A stretch of DNA of 8,313 bases from Alphaproteobacteria bacterium (GTDB taxonomy: Bacteria > Pseudomonadota > Alphaproteobacteria > Rhodobacterales > Rhodobacteraceae), in the NCBI GenBank assembly GCA_030830465.1, contig JAURMY010000220.1, forward strand, positions 1-8,313. The letters are read 5' to 3'. Shown here one piece after another: positions 1 through 7,211 of this stretch (the stretch's first letter is position 1; each line of letters opens with the position of its first letter). The notes under the pieces are model-generated. The model was not told the DNA's origin and searched no databases. It saw only the letters and a program-made list of their open reading frames with translations. The position numbers and the translations under genes are program-made.

Positions 1-369
1 ACGGGGCAGATTGCCGCCAAAGATCGCCGCCTCGGGCGCGGCGGCAAAGATCGGATAATAAAGCGCAAAATCGGGCCAGCCCGTCCCCGCCCAACCCAAA
101 ACGCTGGCGAGTGTGTCTGCATCCCTTCGGCTGGAGCCATCGACGCGCCCGGCCTGATCCGGTGTCAGCATCTCAAACACCAGCGCCGCCGGGCGCAACG
201 CTGCAACCGCCCGCGCCTGATTTTCGTGGTGAACCGGGTTGTCATGCACCTCGCCCAACAGCACGACATCGGCCCGGGGCAGATGATCCAATGCGCCGAC
301 ATTGATCTCAGCCGCCTTGCACAGGACAGGCAGGCAACACCAAAACGCGATGGCAAGAATTTTCTTCAT
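1..369 (-). CDS. ChaN family (haem-binding uptake, Tiki-like) exported protein, N-terminal part
   Basis: This is a partial gene; 123 codons are visible and it continues past the left edge. Translating the minus strand from the ATG at 369 gives MKKILAIAFW..., a short basic start followed by a hydrophobic stretch (residues 4-16). That is a plausible Sec signal peptide, with signal peptidase I cleavage likely after residue 19 (CKA). Cys17 is not in a good lipobox, so a lipoprotein is not supported. The family signature is LGEVHDNPVHHENQ at residues 38-51, followed by FEMLTPDQ at 65-72 and a WPDFALYYPIF...GGNLPR block at 98-123, all typical of the ChaN/PF04187 family. Campylobacter ChaN is an iron-regulated haem-binding surface lipoprotein; haem binding here is inferred from family only. 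The gene is divergent from cobU. The ATG has no well-spaced Shine-Dalgarno; GGGG lies one base upstream of it. Confidence 0.85.
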   Translation of the reverse strand, partial: MKKILAIAFWCCLPVLCKAAEINVGALDHLPRADVVLLGEVHDNPVHHENQARAVAALRPAALVFEMLTPDQAGRVDGSSRRDADTLASVLGWAGTGWPDFALYYPIFAAAPEAAIFGGNLPR

Positions 370-484
370 GCCCCAGTATAAGCCGATCAAACGGCTGGTT
401 GAAATCACGCTTTCGCCCCTTTACCCTTTTTATCGCGGCGCCCGCGCTGCAAGCCTGTTCAGCGCATTGGGGACCCGCAAAAAA
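370..484. promoter_or_regulatory. Divergent intergenic region between chaN-like gene and cobU, with candidate promoters
   Basis: These 115 bp separate two divergent genes and should carry both promoters. On the plus strand TTGAAA (399-404) is followed after 17 bp by TACCCT (422-427), a fair -35 with a weak -10; GGGGA at 469-473 lies 11 bases before the cobU ATG. On the minus strand TATACT (complement of 375-380) is a good -10 match, but it sits only five bases before the chaN-like ATG and has no clear -35. I saw no cobalamin riboswitch element and no recognisable Fur box. The promoter assignments are by eye only. Confidence 0.35.
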
Positions 485-1024
485 ATGCCAGACTTTCCAC
501 CACTGACGCTGGTGACCGGGGGAATCGCCGCGGGCAAATCCGCCTGGGCCGAAACCCTTGCCGCCGCTTCCGGCAAGAATCGGGTCTATATCGCGACAGC
601 CCAGGCCCATGACGCCGAAATGCAGGCCAAAATCGCCCGGCACAGAGCCGAGCGCGGCACCGGATGGCGCACGATCGAAGCACCGCTTGATCTGATCGCG
701 CCCCTGTCCGGCCCCTGGCGGGATGACGTGATTCTGATCGACTGTCTGACCATGTGGCTGACCAATCAACTGATGGCCGGGGCTGATCTTGCGCAGCAAT
801 CCAGCCGCCTGCTGGACTGCTTGTCCACAGTGAGCGCTCCGGTCATCCTTGTCACCAATGAGGTCGGATCGGGCGGGGTATCGCCCAACGCCCTGGCCCG
901 CCGGTTTGCCGCTGCACAGGGCCGCCTGAACCGGGATGTCGCCCGGCGCGCCGATCTGGTAGTCGCCCTGATTTCCGGGCTGCCGCTGGCCCTTAAGGGC
1001 GCAATACCCAAGGCCGCGCGATGA
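485..1024 (+). CDS. cobU: Bifunctional adenosylcobinamide kinase / adenosylcobinamide-phosphate guanylyltransferase
   Basis: This cytosolic enzyme (CobU; CobP in aerobic-pathway naming) phosphorylates adenosylcobinamide and then adds GMP to give adenosyl-GDP-cobinamide, the activated intermediate for the lower loop of B12. The protein has 179 residues, normal for the family. It shows the P-loop GGIAAGKS (12-19). His53 in RHRAERGTGWRTIE aligns with the guanylylated His46 of Salmonella CobU. Further conserved blocks are DCLTMWLTNQL (86-96), VTNEVGSGGVSPNALARRF (123-141) and SGLPLALKG (164-172). An in-frame ATG at 302 would give 240 residues, but that extension lies antisense to the chaN-like gene and has no family similarity. 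The ATG at 485 puts the P-loop at the expected place. The stop overlaps the start of the next gene as ATGA (1021-1024), so the two are probably translated together. Confidence 0.93.
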   Translation: MPDFPPLTLVTGGIAAGKSAWAETLAAASGKNRVYIATAQAHDAEMQAKIARHRAERGTGWRTIEAPLDLIAPLSGPWRDDVILIDCLTMWLTNQLMAGADLAQQSSRLLDCLSTVSAPVILVTNEVGSGGVSPNALARRFAAAQGRLNRDVARRADLVVALISGLPLALKGAIPKAAR

Positions 1025-1599
1025 CCTGCTGGTGGTGGATCAGGCACGGGCCGACCCATGCCAAAGGCCTTGTGGGCTGGACCGATCTGCCCGCCGATCT
1101 CAGCGATATTCACGCCATAAAGCGGCTTGACCGGTCGCTGCCAAAAGACGCCGCCGTGATCTCCTCCGACCTGATCCGCTCGGTCAAAACCGCCGATGCG
1201 CTGGCCGGCAACCGCACGCGACTGCCACACGCCAAAGCCCTGCGCGAACTGAATTTCGGCACTTGGGAAAACCGCACTTTCTCCGATGTTGCCGCGACCG
1301 ATCCCGACCTGTCGCGGGCCTATTGGTCAGCCCCCGGCGACGTCGCCCCGCCAAAGGGCGAAAGCTGGAACCAGACTGCGGCCCGGGTGTCAGCCTTTGT
1401 CGATACGATCAATCACAGCCATGCGGGCCAGGATATCATCGCCGTCGCCCATTTCGGGGTGATCCTGACGCAATTGCAAAGGGCCAGCCGGATCAGCGCG
1501 AAATCGGCCCTAAGTTTCAAGGTCGACAACCTCTCTGTCACCCGGCTGGAATTTACCGACCCGCATTGGCGGGTTCTGGGGGTCAATCACCGGCCATGA
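1021..1599 (+). CDS. Histidine phosphatase family protein, possible alpha-ribazole phosphatase (CobC-like)
   Basis: This 192-residue protein is of the phosphoglycerate-mutase-like histidine phosphatase superfamily. Visible active-site elements are the RHG motif (8-10, catalytic His9), a second Arg in SDLIRS (Arg53), Glu76 in LRELNFGTWE, PKGESW (111-116) and the second catalytic His144 in VAHFG. Length and motifs fit the small branch-1 enzymes that include CobC, which removes phosphate from alpha-ribazole-5'-phosphate (or adenosylcobalamin phosphate). The superfamily alone does not fix the substrate. The CobC role is inferred from the ATGA overlap with cobU, which implies translational coupling and a shared pathway. 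No signal peptide is seen, so it is probably cytosolic. The alternative is a general broad-range phosphatase. Confidence 0.85.
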   Translation: MTCWWWIRHGPTHAKGLVGWTDLPADLSDIHAIKRLDRSLPKDAAVISSDLIRSVKTADALAGNRTRLPHAKALRELNFGTWENRTFSDVAATDPDLSRAYWSAPGDVAPPKGESWNQTAARVSAFVDTINHSHAGQDIIAVAHFGVILTQLQRASRISAKSALSFKVDNLSVTRLEFTDPHWRVLGVNHRP

Positions 1600-1643
1600 T
1601 CGGACCGCTTGCAGGCCGATGAACCGCCCGCTATCGTCCTTTT

Positions 1644-2516
1644 ATGACCTATCAACTTGCCATCGGGGATCGCACCTATTCCAGCTGGTCGCTGCGCGGC
1701 TGGCTGTTGTTTGACAGCTTTGACATTCCGGTGCAAATCCGCAGCGCGCGCATGTATTCGCCCGCATTTGACGCCATGTTGCGCGATTTCGCCCCGGCGC
1801 GGCTGGTGCCTGCGATGAAAACGCCCGAGGGCGATGTTGTCTATGACACGCTGGCCATGGCCGAAACGCTGGCTGAGCGGCACAGCACCACTGCTTTCTG
1901 GCCGCGTAATCCGGCGGCGCGGGCCTTCGCGCGATCCATAACTGCGGAAATGCATTCGGGCTTTGGCGCCCTGCGGACCGCCTGCACGATGAACCTGCGC
2001 TGTGCTTTTGCCGGGTTCACGCCGGACAAAGCGGTGCTGGCCGATGTGGCGCGGATCGAAGACCTATGGACGCAAGCGCGGCAAAGCTTTGGCGGCTCCG
2101 GGCCCTGGCTGTTCGGCGACTGGTCGGTTGCCGACGTGTTCTATGCCCCTGTTGCCACCCGCATCGCCACTTTTGGCCTGCCGGTTGGCGGCATCGCGGC
2201 GGACTATGTCGCCGCCCATCTGGCGCACCCGTCCTTTCGCCGCTGGCGCGCAATGGGATTTGCGGAAAAATACATCCAGCCGGGATATGACCCCGACCTG
2301 CCCGAAAAACCCTGGCCCGGCCCCGCGCCGTTGGCCGCCAAACCGGTGCCAAGCGGCCCGTCAGAAAATGCCACCTGCCCCTATTCCGGCAAACCGGTCA
2401 CGGATTTTCTGGCAATCGGCGACCGGGTCTTTGGCTTTTGCAACCCGTTCTGCCGCGACAAAACCGTCGCCGATCCGCTGGCATGGCCGGCTTTTGTTAA
2501 GATTTACCAAAAATAA
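1644..2516 (+). CDS. Glutathione S-transferase family protein with C-terminal cysteine-containing extension
   Basis: This 290-residue protein has a two-domain GST core. The N-terminal thioredoxin-like part (about 1-80) carries the SSWSLRGWL motif (13-21) seen in YfcF-like GSTs, where a Ser replaces the usual glutathione-activating Tyr, plus RLVPAM and YDTLAMAETLAE for the cis-Pro and glutathione-binding Ser/Thr region. The helical domain (about 85-212) includes AEMHSGFGALR and WLFGDWSVADVFYAP. GSTs of this group are near 210-220 residues. Here a Pro/Ala-rich linker (about 217-240) leads to a further 50 residues with Cys245 (CPYSGKP) and Cys266/Cys270 (GFCNPFCRDK), ending DPLAWPAF. This looks like a reduced YHS/TRASH-type treble clef. 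The substrate is unknown. The ATG at 1644 has no evident Shine-Dalgarno but starts the conserved core. It lies 44 bp after the phosphatase and 42 bp before comM, so it is probably cotranscribed. Confidence 0.88.
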   Translation: MTYQLAIGDRTYSSWSLRGWLLFDSFDIPVQIRSARMYSPAFDAMLRDFAPARLVPAMKTPEGDVVYDTLAMAETLAERHSTTAFWPRNPAARAFARSITAEMHSGFGALRTACTMNLRCAFAGFTPDKAVLADVARIEDLWTQARQSFGGSGPWLFGDWSVADVFYAPVATRIATFGLPVGGIAADYVAAHLAHPSFRRWRAMGFAEKYIQPGYDPDLPEKPWPGPAPLAAKPVPSGPSENATCPYSGKPVTDFLAIGDRVFGFCNPFCRDKTVADPLAWPAFVKIYQK

Positions 2517-2546
2517 ACCATGTCGCGTTAACCCTTTGGAAAAACC

Positions 2547-2553
2547 GAGGGGA
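2547..2553 (+). promoter_or_regulatory. Ribosome binding site for comM
   Basis: GAGGGGA ends five bases before the ATG at 2559 and is the only strong Shine-Dalgarno in the plus-strand run. It supports that start over downstream alternatives. Confidence 0.6.
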
Positions 2554-2558
2554 AGATC

Positions 2559-4070
2559 ATGGTTGCGCGCGCCTATACGGTGGCATTTCAGGGGGTCGAG
2601 GCCCGGCTGGTCGAGGTTCAGTGCGCCGTAACCGCCGGACTGCCCGCCTTTTCGGTGGTTGGCCTGCCCGACAAGGCGGTCTCGGAAGCCCGCGAAAGGG
2701 TCAGGGCTGCGCTGACGTCATTGTCAATCGCCCTGCCCGCCAAGCGGATCACGGTCAACCTGTCGCCCGCCGACCTGCCCAAGGAAGGGTCACATTTCGA
2801 CCTGCCAATTGCTCTGGCCCTGCTGGCCGCCCTCGACATCCTGCCAAAGGAAGAGGTCGCGCAGATCGTCGCCCTGGGGGAATTGTCGCTGGACGGCGCG
2901 ATGATCCCGGTGATCGGCGCGCTGCCCGCCGCCATTGCCGCCGCCGAAGCGGACTGTACCCTTGTCTGCCCCAAGGCCTGCGGGGCCGAGGCGGCCTGGG
3001 TCGGCGCGGTTGAGGTGATCGCCCCGGCAACCTTGCTGGACTGTATCAACCATTTCAACGGGCGCGCGGTTCTTGCCCCGGCCGTTCCGGGTGAAACCGC
3101 CGCCGAACCAAACCTGCGCGATTTGCGGGACGTCAAAGGCCAGGAACGCGCCAAACGGGCCCTGGAAATCGCAGCCGCCGGGCGGCATCATTTTCTGATG
3201 GTCGGCGCACCGGGGGCCGGAAAATCCATGCTGGCGGCCCGGATGCCCGGCATATTGCCTCCCCTGGCCGCAGAAGAGGCGTTGGAAACCTCGATGATCC
3301 ATTCGCTGGCGGGCCTGCTGGACGAGGGTGGCATTTCCCGCACAAGGCCGTTTCGCACGCCGCACCATACCTCCTCGATGGCGGCGATTGTCGGTGGCGG
3401 GCGCGGCGCGAAACCCGGTGAAATCTCGCTGGCCCATCATGGCGTTTTGTTTCTGGATGAATTCCCGGAATTTCCCCGCACCGTGCTGGAAACCTTGCGT
3501 CAGCCGATTGAAACCGGCGATGTCGTTGTCGCCCGGGCCAATGCACATATCCGCTATCCCTGCCGGTTTCTGCTGGTTGCGGCCGCCAATCCCTGCAAAT
3601 GCGGCTATCTGGCGGATGCCGGCCGGGCCTGCTCGCGCGCGCCCAATTGCGGCGAGGATTATATGGGCCGCATATCCGGCCCCTTGATGGACAGATTTGA
3701 TCTGCGTCTGGAAGTGCCCGCCGTCACGGTCGACGATCTGTCGCTGCCTGACAGCGGCGACAGTTCCAAAACCGTTGCCGCGCGGGTCAAAATGGCGCGC
3801 GACATTCAAACAATCCGGTTTTCCGGCCACGCCGGATGCCGCGTGAATGCCGACGCCGAAGGGACCATTCTGGAAGAAATCTCAAACCCGGATCAAGAGG
3901 GGGCCGCCCTTCTGGCCCGCGCGGCGGACAAGTTCCGGCTGACCGCACGGGGTTATCACCGCATATTGCGCGTCGCCCGCACGATCGCCGACCTCGATCA
4001 GTCCGACCGCGTTCTGACCCCGCATCTGGCCGAAGCCATATCGTTTCGATTGCTTCAGGGCAGCGGTTGA
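2559..4070 (+). CDS. comM: YifB family Mg-chelatase-like AAA+ ATPase (ComM)
   Basis: This 503-residue protein has the normal length and domain order of YifB/ComM. An N-terminal S5/Lon-like ChlI domain (about 1-165, with FSVVGLPDKAVSEARERVRAA and NLSPADLPKEGSHFDLPIA) is followed by the AAA+ module. Walker A is GAPGAGKS (216-223), Walker B is GVLFLDEF (295-302), and RTPHHTSS lies at 266-273. A conserved four-Cys group is at 346, 348, 358 and 364, and GPLMDRFDL at 374-382 precedes the Mg-chelatase C-terminal domain (about 410-500). In Vibrio cholerae ComM is a hexameric helicase that promotes branch migration when DNA taken up by transformation is integrated. The gene is widespread also in species not known to be competent, so its role here is inferred. 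It ends by overlapping the convergent hydrolase gene by 16 bp. Confidence 0.95.
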   Translation: MVARAYTVAFQGVEARLVEVQCAVTAGLPAFSVVGLPDKAVSEARERVRAALTSLSIALPAKRITVNLSPADLPKEGSHFDLPIALALLAALDILPKEEVAQIVALGELSLDGAMIPVIGALPAAIAAAEADCTLVCPKACGAEAAWVGAVEVIAPATLLDCINHFNGRAVLAPAVPGETAAEPNLRDLRDVKGQERAKRALEIAAAGRHHFLMVGAPGAGKSMLAARMPGILPPLAAEEALETSMIHSLAGLLDEGGISRTRPFRTPHHTSSMAAIVGGGRGAKPGEISLAHHGVLFLDEFPEFPRTVLETLRQPIETGDVVVARANAHIRYPCRFLLVAAANPCKCGYLADAGRACSRAPNCGEDYMGRISGPLMDRFDLRLEVPAVTVDDLSLPDSGDSSKTVAARVKMARDIQTIRFSGHAGCRVNADAEGTILEEISNPDQEGAALLARAADKFRLTARGYHRILRVARTIADLDQSDRVLTPHLAEAISFRLLQGSG

Positions 4071-4981
4071 TCCGCAGGCTCAGCCGACAGTTTTTCCCGC
4101 AGGAACCCGGCCAGTTCGGTCAGGGCGCGGTCAGCGATCTCAAGCCGGCCCTGGAAAATCTGCCAGACATGCGGGGCATTTTCCCAGATATCCAGCCGCA
4201 GGTTCACCCCCTGCGCCGATAACCGGTCGGCCATCCGGCGACTGTCGTCCAGCAGAATCTCCTCTGATCCGACCTGCAGCATGATGTCAGGCGCCCCGGC
4301 AAAATCGCCAAAAAGCGGCGAGGCCAATGGATTTTGTGGGTCCGCCCCTGCCAGATACGTTTCGGCGGTCTCTGCCAGACGCTCCGTCGGAAGAACGGCC
4401 TCTGCTGCCGCTTTGCTGTGCAGGGTTTCCCCCGACAGCGTTAAATCCGTCCAGGGGGACAGGCCAAAGACCGCCGCCGGGCGGGGCAATTTCGCGGCCA
4501 AAATCTGCTGCAGCAGTGCCAGAACCAGACCGCCGCCGGCGCTGTCTCCCCCCAGAACAATATCCTTTGCGTGATACCCCTTGTCCAACAGCGCCTTATA
4601 GATTGCCAATGCGTCCTCGACCGCCGCCGGAAAAGGGTCTTCCGGCGCCATCCGGTAATCTGGCAGCAAAGCGGAGAGCCCGGTCATTTCCGACAACCGC
4701 GCCACCATGGCCGCATGGGTCGCGGGCGAGCCAAAAACATACGCGCCACCGTGAAAATAGAGGATGACTTTCCGGCGATTCGCCGCGCGCGCCGCAACCC
4801 AAAGCGCAGGCCGCCCGGCAATCAAGGTTTTTGATTTCAAGACAAATGGCGGCGTCTTGAACAAAAGGCGCGCCTGCCGTTCAAAACGCGGCCGTAAATC
4901 AACCGGATCCTTCGCCCGCCGCAAATGGCGCTTTTCGATCAACCGAAGCGCAAGGTTCAGCAGTCGAAGCGGTATCTTCAT
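4055..4981 (-). CDS. Alpha/beta hydrolase fold-3 (hormone-sensitive lipase type) esterase
   Basis: This 308-residue protein belongs to the HSL (family IV) esterases. It has the oxyanion-hole motif [10 protein letters not shown] (76-85), the nucleophile elbow GDSAGGG (145-151, Ser147), [19 protein letters not shown] (105-123) and the C-terminal catalytic His271 in APHVWQ. The triad acid sits in [10 protein letters not shown]: the position of the usual Asp in the DPLxD motif is Glu241, and it is uncertain which residue serves. The first 25 residues are basic and amphipathic, with no cleavable signal, so the protein is probably cytosolic and perhaps membrane-associated. Likely substrates are short-chain esters or lactones; the exact one cannot be read from the sequence. 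The start overlaps the gshB stop (ATGA, 4978-4981). The 3' end overlaps comM on the other strand by 16 bp. Confidence 0.9.
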   Translation of the reverse strand: MKIPLRLLNLALRLIEKRHLRRAKDPVDLRPRFERQARLLFKTPPFVLKSKTLIAGRPALWVAARAANRRKVILYFHGGAYVFGSPATHAAMVARLSEMTGLSALLPDYRMAPEDPFPAAVEDALAIYKALLDKGYHAKDIVLGGDSAGGGLVLALLQQILAAKLPRPAAVFGLSPWTDLTLSGETLHSKAAAEAVLPTERLAETAETYLAGADPQNPLASPLFGDFAGAPDIMLQVGSEEILLDDSRRMADRLSAQGVNLRLDIWENAPHVWQIFQGRLEIADRALTELAGFLREKLSAEPADQPLP

Positions 4982-5925
4982 CCGGCTGCTCTGCGTTTTT
5001 CGATCGCCAGCCAGATTTTCTCGGCCACGTTGATGCCGTCAAACCGCTCAAGCTCCTGAATGCCGGTGGGGGAGGTCACATTGATTTCGGTCAGGTTGCC
5101 GCCGATCACATCAATCCCCACGAAAATTTGACCCTTTTCACGCAACAGGGGGCCGATTGCCGCACAAATTTCCAGATCGCGGGCCGTCAGCCCCACCTTT
5201 TCAGGCTGGCCGCCGACATGCATGTTCGAACGTGTCTCGCCGCTGGCCGGAACCCGGTTGATCGCACCGACAGCTTCACCGTCGATCAGAATCACCCGTT
5301 TGTCCCCTTTGGACACATCCGGCAGGAACTTTTGCGCGATCAAGGGTTCACGGTTGATCCCGGCAAACAATTCGTAAAGCGAGTTCAGGTTGCGGTCGCT
5401 GGGATCCAGCCTGAAAACGCCGGCACCGCCATTGCCGTAAAGCGGCTTCAGGATGATGTCGCCATGTTGGTGCTTGAACGCTTTCAACGTGTCCAGATCC
5501 CGCGCAATCGTGGTGGGCGGCGTCAGGTCGGGAAACTGCAAGACAAGCAATTTCTCGGGATAATTGCGCACCCATTTCGGATCGTTCACCACCAAAGTCT
5601 TTGGATGGATCATTTCAAGAATATGGGTCGTGGTGATATAGCCCATGTCAAACGGCGGATCCTGCCGCAACCAGACAACATCCTGCGTGGACAGGTCGAT
5701 TTCCTGATATTCGCCCAGGCTGAAATGATTGCCGATTTCCCGCCGCACCGTCAGGGGCCAGCCTTTCGCGGTCACGCGCCCCTGCTGATAGGCCAGCTTG
5801 TCCGGCGTGTAATAAAACAACTCATGGCCGCGCGCCTGGGCTTCTTCGGCGATCCGGAACGAGCTGTCCGCGTTTATGTTAATGGCCCCGATCGGGTCCA
5901 TTTGAATGGCGACTTTCAACGACAT
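4978..5925 (-). CDS. gshB: Glutathione synthase (ATP-grasp)
   Basis: GshB joins gamma-glutamylcysteine and glycine with ATP to make glutathione in the cytosol. Starting at the ATG at 5925, the protein has 315 residues, very close to E. coli GshB (316). Features are the N-terminal [20 protein letters not shown] (4-23), [13 protein letters not shown] (84-96) and [15 protein letters not shown] (112-126). The ATP-grasp Gly-rich loop [14 protein letters not shown] is at 158-171, [17 protein letters not shown] at 223-239, and the metal/ATP-binding end EINVTSPTG at 280-288. A TTG three codons upstream (5934) is possible, but the AGG at 5935-5937 would then abut it, whereas it is nine bases from the ATG. 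The gene follows yraN after 65 bp and is coupled by ATGA to the hydrolase. The first glutathione enzyme, gshA, is not in the window. Confidence 0.96.
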   Translation of the reverse strand: MSLKVAIQMDPIGAININADSSFRIAEEAQARGHELFYYTPDKLAYQQGRVTAKGWPLTVRREIGNHFSLGEYQEIDLSTQDVVWLRQDPPFDMGYITTTHILEMIHPKTLVVNDPKWVRNYPEKLLVLQFPDLTPPTTIARDLDTLKAFKHQHGDIILKPLYGNGGAGVFRLDPSDRNLNSLYELFAGINREPLIAQKFLPDVSKGDKRVILIDGEAVGAINRVPASGETRSNMHVGGQPEKVGLTARDLEICAAIGPLLREKGQIFVGIDVIGGNLTEINVTSPTGIQELERFDGINVAEKIWLAIEKRRAAG

Positions 5926-5934
5926 GGCAGACAA

Positions 5935-5937
5935 CCT
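5935..5937 (-). promoter_or_regulatory. Short Shine-Dalgarno that decides the gshB start
   Basis: On the minus strand, TTAGG lies with its AGG nine bases before the ATG at 5925 and directly against the alternative TTG at 5934. This favours the ATG. The match is short, so the call is modest. Confidence 0.4.
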
Positions 5938-5990
5938 AATAAACCGAGTTGCCTTCTATGTGAGCGATCAGGCCGCCACTTGCAACAGGA

Positions 5991-6344
5991 TCACGCGCAA
6001 ATCGCGTTTTCCAGAACCGATATGCGCCCGACCGCATCGACCGTTGCCAGGTCAAACCGGGCGGCGCTGTCCTGACCATTGGGTTCGCCTTCCAGAAACA
6101 TCGCGGCTGATGCATAAATCCGGGAAATCTGCTTCCGGCTCAGCGAACAGGCGGCGCGGTCCAGCGTCCGGCTTTTCTTGACTTCCACAAAGATCACATT
6201 GCCGTTTCGCCGGGCGACCAGATCAATTTCCCCCGCCGCCGAGCGCCACCGCCGCGCGGCGACCTTATAGCCCTGGCCTTCGTAAAACGCGGCCACAGAG
6301 TTTTCAGCTGCCAAACCGCTGTGATAGGAAACTGAACCTGTCAT
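5991..6344 (-). CDS. yraN: YraN family (UPF0102) PD-(D/E)XK nuclease-like protein
   Basis: This 117-residue protein has the typical YraN length and order: GLAAENSVAAFYEGQGYKV (10-28), RRWRSAAGEIDLVARR (31-46) and VIFVEVKKS (50-58). Glu14, Asp41 and the Glu54-Val-Lys56 triplet match the catalytic core of PD-(D/E)XK nucleases of the Holliday-junction-resolvase type, so the nuclease core looks intact. No activity is firmly established for the family; the name is by homology. The ATG at 6344 overlaps the rsmI stop (ATGA, 6341-6344), so it is almost certainly translated from the rsmI message. The central conserved region after EVK (SRTLDRAACSLSRKQISRI) is somewhat divergent but keeps the basic helix. 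Confidence 0.93.
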   Translation of the reverse strand: MTGSVSYHSGLAAENSVAAFYEGQGYKVAARRWRSAAGEIDLVARRNGNVIFVEVKKSRTLDRAACSLSRKQISRIYASAAMFLEGEPNGQDSAARFDLATVDAVGRISVLENAICA

Positions 6345-7207
6345 TTGTCTTTCTCCAATTCCAAGGCAAGCTGATAGACCTGCTTGCGCGGTGCGCCGGT
6401 TGCCGCAACAACCGATGCGACCGCATCTTTCAGGGTTGCCGATGCCGTAAGCGCCGCCGCCATCATCTGCGCCAATCCCTTCGCATCGAGGTCCCGTTCG
6501 GGTGCCGGCCCGACGACCACAACAATTTCACCCTTTGGCACCTGTTTTTCATATTCCCCTGCCAATTCATCCAAACGCCCGCGCCGCACCTCTTCAAATT
6601 TCTTGGTCAGTTCACGGCACAAAGCCGCAGGTCTGTCACCTCCGAATGCTTGCACCAAATCCATTAACATTTTGCCAACGCGTTTCGGACTTTCATAAAA
6701 AACCAGGGTTCCGGGCACGCCTTCAAGCTGTGCCAGCATTTTTTGCCGTGCGGCCAGTTTGGGCGGCAAAAACCCTGCAAAATAGAACCGGTCCGTCGGC
6801 AAACCCGCCACCGTCAGTGCCGCAAGCAGGGCCGAGGCACCGGGTGCCGCGATCACATCAATGCCCTTCGCGATCGCTTCCCGGGCCAGAACAAACCCCG
6901 GATCAGCGATCAACGGCGTGCCTGCATCCGACACATAGGCCACCGATTTGCCTTCGCCAATCCAGGCCAGCAAACGCGGACGTTGCGCCGGGCCGTTATG
7001 GTCATGATAGGGAATCAGCGGCCGGCCGTTCAAGGCAACGCCATGAATATCCAGCAGATGCCGGGTGTTGCGCGTGTCTTCGGCGGCCAGAATGTCTGCA
7101 GACCGCAGAATATCAAGCCCCCGCAAGGTGATGTCGCGCGCCGCACCGATCGGTGTTGCGACGAAATAAAGGCCCGCAGCCAGGGATTGGCGTTCTAAGG
7201 TCAACAA
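6341..7207 (-). CDS. rsmI: 16S rRNA (cytidine(1402)-2'-O)-methyltransferase
   Basis: RsmI uses S-adenosylmethionine to 2'-O-methylate C1402 in the decoding centre of 16S rRNA. The 288-residue protein shows the tetrapyrrole-methylase fold motifs in order: LYFVATPIGAARDITLRGL (13-31), AAEDTRNTRHLL (41-52), YVSDAGTPLIADPG (91-104), APGASALLAAL (121-131), FYFAGFLPPK (141-150), YESPKRV (171-177) and CRELTKKFEE (197-206). The first motif has Ala where Asn is usual (PIGN). No in-frame ATG exists near the 5' end; the first is about 155 codons in. The first plausible start is TTG at 7207 or the adjacent TTG at 7204, just behind a strong Shine-Dalgarno, and nine codons upstream is a stop. It heads the rsmI-yraN-gshB-hydrolase run. 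Confidence 0.95.
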   Translation of the reverse strand: MLTLERQSLAAGLYFVATPIGAARDITLRGLDILRSADILAAEDTRNTRHLLDIHGVALNGRPLIPYHDHNGPAQRPRLLAWIGEGKSVAYVSDAGTPLIADPGFVLAREAIAKGIDVIAAPGASALLAALTVAGLPTDRFYFAGFLPPKLAARQKMLAQLEGVPGTLVFYESPKRVGKMLMDLVQAFGGDRPAALCRELTKKFEEVRRGRLDELAGEYEKQVPKGEIVVVVGPAPERDLDAKGLAQMMAAALTASATLKDAVASVVAATGAPRKQVYQLALELEKDK

Positions 7208-7211
7208 TCGT

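Noticed and set aside
302..484. In-frame N-terminal extension of cobU from an ATG at 302
   Set aside because: It would overlap the chaN-like gene antisense by 68 bp, has no family similarity, and the ATG at 485 gives the normal CobU length with the P-loop at the N-terminus.
370..484. Cobalamin riboswitch upstream of cobU
   Set aside because: The gap is only 115 bp, shorter than a typical cobalamin riboswitch plus expression platform, and no B12-box-like sequence was seen.
1028..1035. E. coli Chi-like octamer GCTGGTGG
   Set aside because: It lies at the start of a coding sequence, is a single copy, and the E. coli Chi sequence is not expected to act in alphaproteobacteria.
1599..1620. Inverted repeat ATCGG...CCGAT between the phosphatase and GST genes as a terminator
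   Set aside because: The stem is only 5 bp with a 12-base loop and no following T-run; the genes are probably cotranscribed.
2790..3830. Long open frame (346 codons) on the minus strand inside comM
   Set aside because: It is fully antisense to a well-conserved AAA+ gene and has low-complexity composition typical of a high-GC shadow frame, with no recognisable motif.
5936..5964. Internal promoter before gshB (CTCACA, 17 bp, TATTAG on the minus strand)
   Set aside because: Both boxes are weak matches, and the implied start would leave almost no leader for the ribosome binding site.
5128..6075. Open frame of 315 codons on the plus strand opposite gshB and part of yraN
   Set aside because: It is antisense to gshB, which has every expected motif; the translation shows no domain and it spans a gene boundary.
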